From NCBI RefSeq assembly GCF_002806995.1, contig NZ_NIHE01000003.1:186001-250000 (forward strand): a stretch of 64,000 bases of DNA, given 5' to 3'. The translations under genes were made by a program, and so were the position numbers. The notes beneath the pieces were generated by a model, which was given only the letters and a program-made list of their open reading frames with translations, was not told where the DNA came from and searched no databases. Below, piece after piece: positions 45,658-54,615 of the stretch (position 1 is the stretch's first letter; every line of letters starts with the position of its first letter). The DNA comes from Confluentibacter lentus. Its GTDB lineage: Bacteria > Bacteroidota > Bacteroidia > Flavobacteriales > Flavobacteriaceae.

Positions 45658-47610
45658 CTAGGAATAAGCATATCCCTTATTTTTGGTATGTGTTATTATT
45701 TTTTCTAGTAGAACCTTCTTTTTTACTGGCTTTTCAATAAAATCATTAAAGCCATAATTTAAACAATTATCATTGAATTGATCATGAACAAAGGCAGAAT
45801 GAGCTAAAATAGGTATCTCGGAGCATGTGTTTCTAATAACTTGTGTGGCCGCTAATCCGTCCATAATGGGCATATTTATGTCCATTATAATTAAATCAAT
45901 GTGTTTGTTTTTTTCAAATTTTTCTATAGCCTGTTTCCCATTTAAAGCGTGAATTAAAATGCAACCTTCAGTTTCTAACAAATTTTTTAAGAATAAGTAA
46001 GTAACCATATCATCTTCTGCAATTAGTATGGTTTTATTTTTTAGCTTTTCATTGCCTTCACAAAATTCATTGGAAAGCATGTTGGGAATTGAAAAATAAA
46101 ATTTAATGCCTTTACCTTCCAGGTTTTCAACTTTTAACTCGCCTCCTAGGCAGTTGATTATTTTTTTTGATATAGTTAATCCTAAACCAGAGCCATTGAT
46201 GGCTTTGTTCAAACTAAATTCTGATTGCGTAAATGGTTCAAATATGCTACCAATACATTCTTCTTTAATGCCATTACCATCATCTTCCATAGAGAAAAAT
46301 ATGCTATCGTCTTTATTCTGTATGGTTAACTTTAAATTTTTATTAAAATTAAATTTAAAGGCATTATCCATTAAATTTTTTAAAACTCTAATAAGTATAT
46401 CTTTATCTGTTTTGATTACCGTGATACTAGTATCCATTTCCAGAGAAAACGTATTATTATTTTCGTTGTAGATTTCCTTTACATCTTTTATTAACTTCTC
46501 TATTTCTGCCTTTAATGAGAATGAGCTAGGCTTCGGTTCTGCTATACCTGAACTTAATTTTGAAACTTCAAGAACGTCTTCAATGGTGCTTAAAAGTTTG
46601 TCACTACATTTTCTAATTGTTTCAAAATATTCAGTTCTTTTTTCAAGTGTTAGGTTGGTGTAATTACTTTCCAGTAAATCCATCATGCCTAGAATACCAC
46701 TTAGTGGCGTTCTTACCTGATGACTAATATTATTTAAAAAAGCATATTTTAGTTTTTCAGATTCTTGAGCTTTTTCTTTTGATAGAATTAAATCTTGTTC
46801 CATCTTTTTTCTTTGGGTAACATCGCGAACACTACTAAAAATAAAATCTTCATTATTCAATTTTATATATCTAGCAGTAACTTCAACCGTTTTTATCTCT
46901 CCACTTTTGGTTACATGGTTAGTTTCAAACAGTAATTTTTTATTCTTTTTTATATTTTTAAGTATCTTTTTAGATTTTAAAATATTTTTAGGCTCATTAA
47001 TATCTAAAACATTCATTTTTAGTAATTCTTCTTTGGAATAGCCCAAATATTGGGTAGCTTTTTCATTTACTTTTACAAAACCACCTTTTTTGTTGAGCAA
47101 ATACAATGCATCTCCCAAATTTTCAAAAAGAAATTCAAATTTTTTAGCTTCTTTCAAGGCATATAATTCTGCTATCGACTTTTCTTTAATTATTAGGTCT
47201 TGGTGTTTTTTCAGCATTTCTTCTTCGGTAATGTCAATAATAAAAATCAACTTACATTCCACATTGTTGATTTCTAATTTGTGGGTTATTCTATTTATAA
47301 AAGAGATATTGCCATCATTTTTAACAAAACGTCTTTTTACTTTGCTTAATGGTTTTTCATCGGCCGTATCATTAATGATGCGGCATATACACGATAAATT
47401 ATTGCAAAATGAATTTTTGCAACTTATGTTGTTTAAGTTTGAAATACCTATAAAATCTAAGAATTGTTGGTTGGTAAAAATAATATTCTGATAATTATCA
47501 ACCATTGCAATTGGCAACGGTATACAATTAAGTATGTTATATATTTCGCTTTTTGTAAAGCTATTTGGTATAAATTTTAAAATTTTTGATATCTGCTTAA
47601 ATTGACCCAT
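45658..47610 (-). CDS. Hybrid sensor histidine kinase with two PAS domains
   Basis: A 650-residue cytoplasmic kinase with no membrane segment. Two PAS domains (about residues 15-130 and 155-275) come first; the first has a Cys cluster, SCKNSFCNNLSCICR, that could bind a metal or cofactor. The HisKA domain follows with His at about 297 in NISHQVRTPLSG (Gln where most kinases have Glu). The ATPase domain has the N box NLMDNAFKFN, G1 EDDGNGI and G2 GSGLGLTI. A C-terminal receiver (about 525-645) has AEDD, the Asp in IIMDINMP, Ser in LAHSAF and Lys in IEKPV. The first PAS resembles those of other flavobacterial hybrid kinases. The signal is unknown. A receiver gene follows. Confidence 0.92.
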   Translation of the reverse strand: MGQFKQISKILKFIPNSFTKSEIYNILNCIPLPIAMVDNYQNIIFTNQQFLDFIGISNLNNISCKNSFCNNLSCICRIINDTADEKPLSKVKRRFVKNDGNISFINRITHKLEINNVECKLIFIIDITEEEMLKKHQDLIIKEKSIAELYALKEAKKFEFLFENLGDALYLLNKKGGFVKVNEKATQYLGYSKEELLKMNVLDINEPKNILKSKKILKNIKKNKKLLFETNHVTKSGEIKTVEVTARYIKLNNEDFIFSSVRDVTQRKKMEQDLILSKEKAQESEKLKYAFLNNISHQVRTPLSGILGMMDLLESNYTNLTLEKRTEYFETIRKCSDKLLSTIEDVLEVSKLSSGIAEPKPSSFSLKAEIEKLIKDVKEIYNENNNTFSLEMDTSITVIKTDKDILIRVLKNLMDNAFKFNFNKNLKLTIQNKDDSIFFSMEDDGNGIKEECIGSIFEPFTQSEFSLNKAINGSGLGLTISKKIINCLGGELKVENLEGKGIKFYFSIPNMLSNEFCEGNEKLKNKTILIAEDDMVTYLFLKNLLETEGCILIHALNGKQAIEKFEKNKHIDLIIMDINMPIMDGLAATQVIRNTCSEIPILAHSAFVHDQFNDNCLNYGFNDFIEKPVKKKVLLEKIITHTKNKGYAYS

Positions 47611-47659
47611 TTTTAATGTGTAAATTTTAATTACAAATATTCAATATAAATAGAAGATT

Positions 47660-47688
47660 AGGCAATAAGCATTGTTTTTATATTGCCT
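47660..47688 (-). terminator. Possible hairpin between the two phosphorelay sets
   Basis: AGGCAATA (47660-47667) and TATTGCCT (47681-47688) form an 8-bp stem with a 13-nt loop. The T-richness after it on the minus strand is weak. It may end the NarL-like regulator transcript. Confidence 0.35.
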
Positions 47689-47741
47689 TGGTAATTTTCT
47701 TAATTAAGGCTTAAAGCTTAATAAATAAAAAGAAGGAGTTG

Positions 47742-48395
47742 TTATTCCAATGAAATGATGCCCTCTTTTATGGCATATTTTGTAAGGTCTGGAATATTGG
47801 ATAAATTTAACTTCCGCATAATATTTGTACGATGTACATCAACGGTTTTTGAACTTAAAAAGAGTAATTCCCCTATGTCTTTTGATGAGTTGCCTTCCGC
47901 TATGAGTTGAAGTACTTCAATTTCCCTGGTTGTAAGTACATCAATCTCATTATCTGTAGAATTCTGTGATATATTTTCAATAAGAACATCAGAGATTTTT
48001 TGGCTTACGTATTTTTGGTTTCGCGCCACAGAGAGTATGGCGTCTATAAGTTCTTCTGAACTAGTGTCCTTTAGTAAATAGCCATAGGCACCTGCTTTGA
48101 ACATTCCTATGACAAATTGTTTATCTGCGTGCATGGACAAAGCAATTACTTTTATATTTGAATCAATATCAACAATCTGTTTTGTTGCTTGGACACCATT
48201 TAGGCCAGACATGGCAATATCCATGATGACCACATTGGGCTTAAACTTTTCGCAAAATTTTATAGCGTCCCGGCCATCTGAAGCTTCTCCAATAACCTTT
48301 AAAGACGTTTTTTTTTCAATTAAACTTCTTAAGCCATTTCTAACTATCTTATGATCGTCGACAAGTAAAATTGAGGTTTCCACAATTAATTGCAA
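47742..48395 (-). CDS. NarL/LuxR-type response regulator
   Basis: A 217-residue two-domain regulator. The receiver (about residues 5-125) has LLVDDHK, the Asp in VVIMDIAMSGLNG, the ALSMHAD switch segment and Lys in YLLKDTSSEE. The C-terminal LuxR-type helix-turn-helix (about 150-212) reads LTTREIEVLQLIAEGNSSKDIGELLFLSSKTVDVHRTNIMRKL. It starts 9 bp after the stop of the histidine kinase gene on the same strand, so the two form one operon and surely one signalling pair. Target genes cannot be read from the sequence. Confidence 0.94.
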   Translation of the reverse strand: MQLIVETSILLVDDHKIVRNGLRSLIEKKTSLKVIGEASDGRDAIKFCEKFKPNVVIMDIAMSGLNGVQATKQIVDIDSNIKVIALSMHADKQFVIGMFKAGAYGYLLKDTSSEELIDAILSVARNQKYVSQKISDVLIENISQNSTDNEIDVLTTREIEVLQLIAEGNSSKDIGELLFLSSKTVDVHRTNIMRKLNLSNIPDLTKYAIKEGIISLE

Positions 48396-48404
48396 TTATT
48401 TTTA

Positions 48405-49667
48405 TCATAAATATATAAAAATTTTTACAACTGTACCAATTTCAATGGTTGGCTTAGAAATTATAGATACTATACCTTTTAAATTGTGAATCCTTTCTTT
48501 TAAAGAAAATAAACCAAATCCTGAACTTAGAATTTTGTTGTTTAATGTTTCATCTACATTGAAGCCCGTACCATTATCGGTAACTGAAATATTTAGACCT
48601 TTGTCGGCAAATTTAAAATCAATATGTATTAAGCTTGCTTTGGCATGTTTAATGGAATTGGTGACTATTTCTTGTATGGAACGGTAAATAGAAATGAGTT
48701 TATTGTCATCTAATTTTATGTTTTTTATGTTTGTTGTGAATATAATCTTGGTTTTATATTGGTCTTCCATTTTCTCAGAAAACCAATGCATAGTGTCTAT
48801 AATACCCAATTGATATAAAACAGGTGGACATAAATCATAAGTTATTTTTCTTGAATTTTCAAGGGCATCCGTAATATGGGAATTGATAAAATCAATATCC
48901 GAAATATGGTTTTTTAAAGATGTTTGTTCTCTTAAATCCTGTAGTTTCATTTTTGAAATCACTAATGATTGACTTAAGTGATCGTGAATGTTAGCCGCTA
49001 TTTGCTTTCTTTGTTTTTCTTCTACCAAAAAAATTTCGGTAGTTAAATTTTGCAAGGATTTTTGATAGTTTTTAATGGCTTCATTAGCCTCTACACGTTC
49101 TGTTACATCACGACAAGAAGAAATTATACCGGTGATTTTATTGTTTTTTGTTATTACTTGTTTTGCAGATTCAAACCATATATATTCATTGGTTTTCTTT
49201 TTAACCTGGTACATTATTGGGCTTTTTGACGAGCCTTTTGACATGAGCTCATTAAAATTATTCTTTACTTTTTTTAAATCATCTGGATGTATAAATTCTA
49301 ATACTTTTTTTCCAATTGCTTCATCAACATCATAGCCTAATATATCTTTTACCGACGGGCTTACATATACGATTTCTGAATTTGCGTTAATTAAGTAAAT
49401 TAAATCCTTAGAATTTTCAGCAAGCAACCTATACTTGTGCTCGCTTCTTTTAATTTTCTTTAAATTTTTCTTTATTAAAATAAAGAGAAGAAAAGATGTT
49501 ACAAAAACAAATGCCAATCCTTTATATGATTGAAATTTTGTTAATGTTTCTGGTAAAAAGGTGTTTTCTAAAAACTTATCAGAAAGTATAATGTAAAGAC
49601 CGCTTATCAAAAAATAGAAAAAAGCAATTTTAAAGGGTAAATAAAATCTCATCTTCTTAGTTAGCAT
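48405..49667 (-). CDS. Membrane-bound PAS sensor histidine kinase (HisKA_3, NarX-like)
   Basis: A 420-residue kinase with two N-terminal membrane helices (about residues 10-28 and 45-63). A PAS domain (about 75-195) contains YRLLAENSKDLIYLINANSEIVYVSPSVKDILGY and ends with the ISSCRDVTERVEA motif. The HisKA_3 domain has the phospho-accepting His in QIAANIHDHLSQSL. The ATPase domain has SIYRSIQEIVTNSIKHAKAS and VTDNGTGF...GFGLFSLKERI. The short periplasmic part (about 15 residues) makes a direct ligand domain unlikely; sensing is probably by PAS or membrane. It is followed at 9 bp by its NarL-type regulator. Confidence 0.93.
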   Translation of the reverse strand: MLTKKMRFYLPFKIAFFYFLISGLYIILSDKFLENTFLPETLTKFQSYKGLAFVFVTSFLLFILIKKNLKKIKRSEHKYRLLAENSKDLIYLINANSEIVYVSPSVKDILGYDVDEAIGKKVLEFIHPDDLKKVKNNFNELMSKGSSKSPIMYQVKKKTNEYIWFESAKQVITKNNKITGIISSCRDVTERVEANEAIKNYQKSLQNLTTEIFLVEEKQRKQIAANIHDHLSQSLVISKMKLQDLREQTSLKNHISDIDFINSHITDALENSRKITYDLCPPVLYQLGIIDTMHWFSEKMEDQYKTKIIFTTNIKNIKLDDNKLISIYRSIQEIVTNSIKHAKASLIHIDFKFADKGLNISVTDNGTGFNVDETLNNKILSSGFGLFSLKERIHNLKGIVSIISKPTIEIGTVVKIFIYL

Positions 49668-49822
49668 TTTTTTAAATAATAAAATGTAAATACTGTAGGA
49701 TAGAAAATGAGGCTTCGTCTAAGTTAATACAATTTGGATTAAAATGGATGATTATATTTTAAGGTTTAATTTAAATGATTTGAAAACAATCAATGATTGT
49801 CTTGTTTAAAGATTTTGATGGA

Positions 49823-50344
49823 TTAAAATTTACTTTTGAAGTTTACTTTTATGATTCCTATGGAATCATTGGTTTCAGTATTTTCAATCTCAAACTGGAA
49901 ATTATCAATATTGGATAATCTCCAATTGATATAGTTATAAGCGCTTTTGTGTGACATACTATCATCAACTTTTAATGTTAGTCTGTTAGTGTTTTCATAA
50001 TAGATCCATTTTCCGTAAATCAGGAGCGTGTCAACCAATCCTTTTGGAGGAGGCAATGTGCCGGAGCCATCGGAATCAGTAGAATTGGATTCTTTTATTA
50101 GTAAGTTTCCATTATATAAAAATTCAAGTTGCAATTTAGTACCATAATTTTCAAAATTACCATTAGAGTTTTTACTTGTATAACTGTCTCGTATCCATTT
50201 TTGCGCAATTAATTTTTCTTTTACTTTTTCATTTGAGTAATTTGCTTCAGCAGAGCAATTTAATATTGATGAAATTAAAAAAATTAATAAAGAATAAGCA
50301 ATGCTACTTATTAAGATTTTATTATTTATTCGTGCAAAATTCAT
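49823..50344 (-). CDS. Putative lipoprotein of unknown function
   Basis: A 173-residue exported protein with a signal peptide whose end, SSILNC, looks like a lipobox (Cys about residue 29). The mature part has beta segments in the pattern of small lipocalin-like Bacteroidota lipoproteins: EKLIAQKWIRDSYTSKNSNG, LQLEFLYNGNLLIKES, IYGKWIYYENTNRLTLKV and a final INWRLSNIDNFQFEIEN...VNFKSKF. The K-W-near-start and W-x-x-x-x-N-x-L-T pattern supports that fold, without a known ligand. It is a stand-alone gene, divergent from the MFS gene. Confidence 0.65.
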   Translation of the reverse strand: MNFARINNKILISSIAYSLLIFLISSILNCSAEANYSNEKVKEKLIAQKWIRDSYTSKNSNGNFENYGTKLQLEFLYNGNLLIKESNSTDSDGSGTLPPPKGLVDTLLIYGKWIYYENTNRLTLKVDDSMSHKSAYNYINWRLSNIDNFQFEIENTETNDSIGIIKVNFKSKF

Positions 50345-50507
50345 ACAAAAGCCTTTTGGTTTTTTATCATTGCAAAATTACCTTTACAGTCATGTAGTAT
50401 AAATAGGTAGAATACTTATATTTAAATAAGAATTATTTTATTTAGCTGTTTATAAGAACAAAACAAATGTTATACTATTTTTGCACTTAAAAATTATTAA
50501 TGTATTA

Positions 50508-51653
50508 ATGGAAACCCAAGCTAAACAGCGTATTGCTTTAAGTGTGTATTTTTTTCTTTCTGGGATTTGTTTTTCTACTTGGGCATCACGCATTCCAACC
50601 ATAAAAGAATTTTTTAATTTAAATGATGCCGAATTAGGTACCATTCTTTTAACAATGCCCATAAGTTCCATTATTGGATTGCCTATTTCTGGCTGGTTGG
50701 TCTCAAAGTTTGATAGTAGAATTCCACTGGTGGTATCTTTTGTATTTTTCTCTTTTTCACTGGTGATGATTGGTTACGCTACAACATCTTTTATGTTGGT
50801 ATTGGCTATTTGTATGTTTTCGTTTTTTATGAGGATTTTAAATATTTCCATGAATACGCAATCCATAACCTTACAAAACAAGTTTGAAAAGCGTATTGTT
50901 GGTTCATTTCATGGATTGTGGAGTACAGGCGGTTTAATAGGAGTTGTATTTTCTACAGTAATGGTAAAATATGATGTTTCAATGCAGTTGCATTTATTGA
51001 TAATTTCGATACTGACGTTAATTGTTTCTGTATCATGTTATAATTTCACGTTAAAAAACGATAAATCGACCTCAGGCAATAAGTTAATTATAGGAAAACC
51101 AGATACATTTATTCTGTACTTAGGCGTTATCATATTTTTTGCAGCTATGTGTGAAGGCGGTATGTTCGATTGGAGTGGGGTATATTTTAAAGAAATCGTT
51201 AAGGAAGATGTCTTTACTTATGGCTATCTTACTTTTATGGCAACCATGGCGTTTTCTAGATTTTTTTCTGATAGATTGGCACAAGAAATAGGTGTACAAA
51301 AAACATATGTTTTGAGTGCTTTATTAATTGCGTTGGGCATTTCTATAGCAGTTATATTTCCGTTTTTCTGGTCAGCGCTATTTGGATTTTGTCTTGTAGG
51401 TTTTGGTACGGCTCCTATTTTCCCAATGACATTTGCGTTGGCAGGAACTTCAAAAAAATATTCTCCAGGAATGGCTATTTCAATAATATCTACCTATGCT
51501 ACTGTTGGCTTTTTAATAGGCCCACCATTTATAGGCTATTTGTCACATGCCTTCGGATTACAAAAAGCCTTTTTTGTTTTTGTTATAGCCGGATTAATGT
51601 TTATTCCGTTTTCTTATGCTTTTTTTAGGTATCAATCTAAAAACAACATATAA
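50508..51653 (+). CDS. MFS transporter
   Basis: A 381-residue inner-membrane transporter of the major facilitator superfamily with about 12 hydrophobic segments. The first loop has SRIPTIKEFFNLNDAELGTILLTMP and the second GWLVSKFDSR, as in the fucose-permease-like/YjiJ groups of sugar or drug transporters. Later loops include FSRFFSDRLAQEIG. The ATG at 50508 is chosen; a TTG at 50481 is inside a -7 box (TATTTTTG, 50476-50483), so it cannot be the start of a transcript from it. The stop is 4 bp from the stop of the convergent cyclotransferase gene. Substrate unknown. Confidence 0.88.
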   Translation: METQAKQRIALSVYFFLSGICFSTWASRIPTIKEFFNLNDAELGTILLTMPISSIIGLPISGWLVSKFDSRIPLVVSFVFFSFSLVMIGYATTSFMLVLAICMFSFFMRILNISMNTQSITLQNKFEKRIVGSFHGLWSTGGLIGVVFSTVMVKYDVSMQLHLLIISILTLIVSVSCYNFTLKNDKSTSGNKLIIGKPDTFILYLGVIIFFAAMCEGGMFDWSGVYFKEIVKEDVFTYGYLTFMATMAFSRFFSDRLAQEIGVQKTYVLSALLIALGISIAVIFPFFWSALFGFCLVGFGTAPIFPMTFALAGTSKKYSPGMAISIISTYATVGFLIGPPFIGYLSHAFGLQKAFFVFVIAGLMFIPFSYAFFRYQSKNNI

Positions 51654-51657
51654 TACA

Positions 51658-52698
51658 TTAGTTTTTAACAATTTCGACCTCAAATAATTTATCCCAGCGT
51701 TTTCCTGTAACAAAAATGGTTTTGGTTTTTGGGTTATAGGCTATACCGTTAAGTACGTCCAATCCTTGATGTTGTGTTACCAACTTTTTTAATGGTGAAA
51801 AATCTATAACGCCATTAACAGCACCATTTTTTGGATTAATGATAGCGACGCCATCTTTTTGGTAACGGTTGGCATAAATCTCACCATTTATCCATTCCAT
51901 TTCATTTATCTCTACGATTTTACCTTTATTGGTATAAACTTGAATAAGGCTTTCTTCAGCCAGAGTATTCGGATTCAGTAGCCATATATGTTCTGTACCA
52001 TCACTTTTGTAGATGGTTTTTCCATCATTACATAAGCCCCAACCTTCTTTGCTTTTACCGTATTTGAAGTCAGTAATTTTTTCAAAAGTATTAATGTCAT
52101 ATACAAAGCCAATACCCCCTTGCCATGTTAATTGATAAATTTTATTATTTAAAATGGTAAGACCTTCACCAAAATATTGATCGGCCAAATTAATATTTTT
52201 TAATACGTTGCCTGTTCTGTAATCTACTTTTCTAAGTTTAGATTCCTTGTTCTGCCCTGTACTTTCATATAAAGTATCATTAAAGAACTCTAGACCCTGC
52301 GTATAAGATGTGATATCATGTGGATATTCATTAATGATTTTATAAGTATATATTTTAGGTGATTCACTATTTAAGACGGTTATTTTGGTAATTATCTTTT
52401 GCTTTTCATTATTAAAATAAACAGTAGCTTCAATGCTTTGGCTGCCTAGTTTAGTGTCTTTTAAATTGGTGCTTTCTTTTATTGATTCTCCATTTAAGGT
52501 GTAGCTAATCGAATCAATTGTGTGGTTTTTAGGATTTTCAATCGACAGTGTTAAAGTTTCCGCAATAGAAATCACATGGTCTTTGGCATTGGTTTTAATG
52601 GTAAAATCACTTTTGTTTTTACCCGAATTGGTTCCACAAGACACAATAATTGAGCTTAAAAAAATGATTGTGAGGTACTTAAATAGTTTCATTTTCAA
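51658..52698 (-). CDS. Glutaminyl-peptide cyclotransferase, lipoprotein
   Basis: A 346-residue exported enzyme of the plant-type (beta-propeller) glutaminyl cyclase family, which forms N-terminal pyroglutamate. The signal peptide ends in a lipobox, IIVSC (Cys about 21). A beta-sandwich region (about 30-110) precedes the propeller. Family segments are YPHDITSYTQGLEFFNDTLYESTGQ, YFGEGLTILNNKIYQLTWQ, GWGLCNDGKTIYKSDGTEHIWLLNP, INEMEWINGEIYANRYQKDGVAIINP and the final GLDVLNGIAYNPKTKTIFVTGKRWDKLFEV. The start may be two codons later (MKLFKY). In Bacteroidota such enzymes modify exported proteins, many of which begin with Gln after signal cleavage. Confidence 0.9.
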   Translation of the reverse strand: MKMKLFKYLTIIFLSSIIVSCGTNSGKNKSDFTIKTNAKDHVISIAETLTLSIENPKNHTIDSISYTLNGESIKESTNLKDTKLGSQSIEATVYFNNEKQKIITKITVLNSESPKIYTYKIINEYPHDITSYTQGLEFFNDTLYESTGQNKESKLRKVDYRTGNVLKNINLADQYFGEGLTILNNKIYQLTWQGGIGFVYDINTFEKITDFKYGKSKEGWGLCNDGKTIYKSDGTEHIWLLNPNTLAEESLIQVYTNKGKIVEINEMEWINGEIYANRYQKDGVAIINPKNGAVNGVIDFSPLKKLVTQHQGLDVLNGIAYNPKTKTIFVTGKRWDKLFEVEIVKN

Positions 52699-52745
52699 TT
52701 TAAATTTTAGGCAAGATATTTATTTAAAATCAGTTTAAAAAATCA

Positions 52746-52776
52746 TTGTGAAAATTTTAAAATGGTTGTATCTTTG
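52746..52776 (+). promoter_or_regulatory. Promoter of the SRP RNA gene
   Basis: TTG (52746-52748), 20 bp, TATCTTTG (52769-52776). The RNA 5' end at about 52782 is the expected distance downstream. Confidence 0.78.
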
Positions 52777-52781
52777 CACCC

Positions 52782-52875
52782 GGCAAGTCCTACACAACCA
52801 GCTCCTGTTGAATCCTCCAGGGCGGGAACGCAGCAAAGGTAAATGGTCGTAGCGGTGTGATGTAGGTAGCTTGCC
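52782..52875 (+). ncRNA. ffs: Signal recognition particle RNA (small bacterial type)
   Basis: About 94 nt, folding into one long hairpin. The ends GGCAAG and CTTGCC pair, followed inwards by TCCTACA with TGTAGG. The apical region holds the conserved SRP core: CCAGGGCGGGAACGCAGCA on the way to AGGTAAATGGTCG, i.e. the asymmetric loop that binds the Ffh M domain and a GGAA-type tetraloop (here GGAA in GCGGGAACGC). It acts with Ffh and FtsY to target proteins to the inner membrane. A T-run directly after the helix serves as terminator, and a full promoter lies just upstream. Confidence 0.93.
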
Positions 52876-53006
52876 TTTTTTTATTTATTCCTTCGAAAGT
52901 GTGAATCTCATCCAGAATATCTCACTTCTTTTCTCCAATTTTTTTCTTTTTACCCGCTAATATTAAATTCATTGTTAATTTTACATCACAAATTATTAAT
53001 TGAAAT

Positions 53007-53810
53007 ATGTCTAAAGTTGTTTTGATTACAGGTGGTTCTTCGGGAATAGGAAAATCTGTAGGTGAATTTCTAACCGAAAACGGATTTATTGTTTATGGCA
53101 CTAGCAGAAATCCCCAAAATTATTCAGAAAGTAAGTTTCCGATTTTAAAATTAGATTTGAAAAGCATTGAAACCATAAAAGAAACCATTCAAGAAATTAT
53201 TGAAAAAGAGGGTGGGATAGATGTCCTTGTAAATAATGCAGGTGCAGGAATTACCGGGGCGATTGAAGAACTACCAGAAGTAGAAATAAAAGCTAATTTT
53301 GATACTAATTTTTTCGGCCCCATCAATGTCATCAAGGCCGTTTTACCTCAAATGCGTAAACAGCATGCGGGATTGATAATAAATATCACTTCTATCGCAG
53401 GCTATATGGGACTGCCTTACAGAGGTATTTATAGTGCCAGTAAAGGAGCGTTAGAACTTATAACGGAAGCTTTTAGAATGGAAATAAAAGACTTTAACAT
53501 CAAAATGACTAGTATAGCACCAGGTGATTTTGCTACAAATATAGCCGCTGGCAGGTATCATGCACCACTTCTGGAAAATTCTCCATACAAAAAGCCTTAT
53601 GGGGATACGTTGGACTTAATGAATATGCATGTTGATAGTGGAAGTAACCCTATAATGATGGCTCGGGCAGTTTTAAAGATAATCAATACCAAAAATCCTA
53701 AAGTGCATTATAAAGTGGGGGCGTTTATGCAAAAAATCTCTATTGTGTTAAAACGTGTATTACCCGATAAGGTTTATGAAAAGATGTTAATGAATCATTA
53801 TAAATTATAA
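53007..53810 (+). CDS. Short-chain dehydrogenase/reductase
   Basis: A 267-residue classical SDR with an N-terminal Rossmann fold. The cofactor motif is GGSSGIGKSVG, followed by YGTSRNP (the Arg after the second strand suggests NADP(H)). The structural motif NNAGAG and the catalytic Ser and Tyr-Lys in INITSIAG and YSASK are present. The C-terminal region is longer than minimal SDRs and includes RYHAPLLENSPYKKPYGDTLDLMN. Related proteins are annotated as retinol/17-beta-hydroxysteroid dehydrogenase-like oxidoreductases; the substrate is unknown. It stands alone between the SRP RNA gene and the aldolase gene. Confidence 0.9.
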   Translation: MSKVVLITGGSSGIGKSVGEFLTENGFIVYGTSRNPQNYSESKFPILKLDLKSIETIKETIQEIIEKEGGIDVLVNNAGAGITGAIEELPEVEIKANFDTNFFGPINVIKAVLPQMRKQHAGLIINITSIAGYMGLPYRGIYSASKGALELITEAFRMEIKDFNIKMTSIAPGDFATNIAAGRYHAPLLENSPYKKPYGDTLDLMNMHVDSGSNPIMMARAVLKIINTKNPKVHYKVGAFMQKISIVLKRVLPDKVYEKMLMNHYKL

Positions 53811-53910
53811 ATAACTTAAAGTAAGTCTGTTAAATATTTTAATTAAACTCTTAGGCTAGGTTTTTACAAAGTTGTAAATTTGCGCTCGAATAATTACTAA
53901 ACAAAACAAA

Positions 53911-54564
53911 ATGAAATTTTTTATTGATACCGCTAATCTTAAACAAATAAAAGATGCCCAAGACCTTGGTGTTCTTGATGGTGTAACAACCAATCCTTCA
54001 TTAATGGCTAAAGAAGGCATTACAGGACATGATAACATTTTAAAACATTATGTAGACATCTGTAATATTGTAGATGGCGATGTAAGTGCCGAAGTTATTG
54101 CAACAGATTATGAAGGCATGATTAAGGAAGGTGAAGCATTAGCGGAATTGCACGAACAAATCGTGGTTAAATTACCTATGATAAAGGATGGTGTAAAAGC
54201 TTGTAAATATTTCTCTGAAAAAGGTATTAGAACGAATGTCACTTTAGTGTTTTCTGCTGGACAAGCATTGCTTGCAGCAAAAGCTGGAGCTACTTATGTA
54301 TCACCATTTATTGGACGTTTAGATGATATTTCTACGGATGGTTTGAATTTAATTTCAGAAATCAGACAGATTTATGATAACTATGGTTTCGATACTCAAA
54401 TATTAGCGGCTTCAGTTCGTCATAATATGCATATTATTGATTGTGCTAAATTAGGAGCTGATGTTATGACAGGTCCTTTAAGTGCTATTGAAGGTTTATT
54501 AAAGCACCCATTAACAGATATTGGTTTAGCTAAATTTTTAGAAGATTACAAAAAAGGAAACTAA
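53911..54564 (+). CDS. fsa: Fructose-6-phosphate aldolase / small transaldolase
   Basis: A 217-residue member of the short transaldolase family (FSA/TalC). It starts with the usual [36 protein letters not shown]. The Schiff-base Lys is in IVVKLPM (about residue 85). Later motifs are [35 protein letters not shown] and [12 protein letters not shown]. Activity is either cleavage of fructose 6-phosphate or transaldolase in the pentose phosphate pathway; the sequence alone does not decide, and in flavobacteria the transaldolase role is likely. A TAAATTTG -7 box lies at 53875-53882. The gene ends at a strong bidirectional terminator. Confidence 0.92.
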   Translation: MKFFIDTANLKQIKDAQDLGVLDGVTTNPSLMAKEGITGHDNILKHYVDICNIVDGDVSAEVIATDYEGMIKEGEALAELHEQIVVKLPMIKDGVKACKYFSEKGIRTNVTLVFSAGQALLAAKAGATYVSPFIGRLDDISTDGLNLISEIRQIYDNYGFDTQILAASVRHNMHIIDCAKLGADVMTGPLSAIEGLLKHPLTDIGLAKFLEDYKKGN

Positions 54565-54577
54565 GATATATAATCTA

Positions 54578-54612
54578 TAAAAAAGCCTCAACTTAAATTG
54601 AGGCTTTTTTTA
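54578..54612. terminator. Bidirectional terminator between fsa and the lipoprotein gene
   Basis: AAAGCCTCAA pairs with TTGAGGCTTT around a CTTAAA loop. A-rich sequence lies before and a T-run after, so it serves both convergent genes. Confidence 0.85.
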
Positions 54613-54615
54613 TTT

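Noticed and set aside
47090-47491. Plus-strand ORF opposite the hybrid kinase
   Set aside because: Antisense frame over PAS domains; no recognisable domain.
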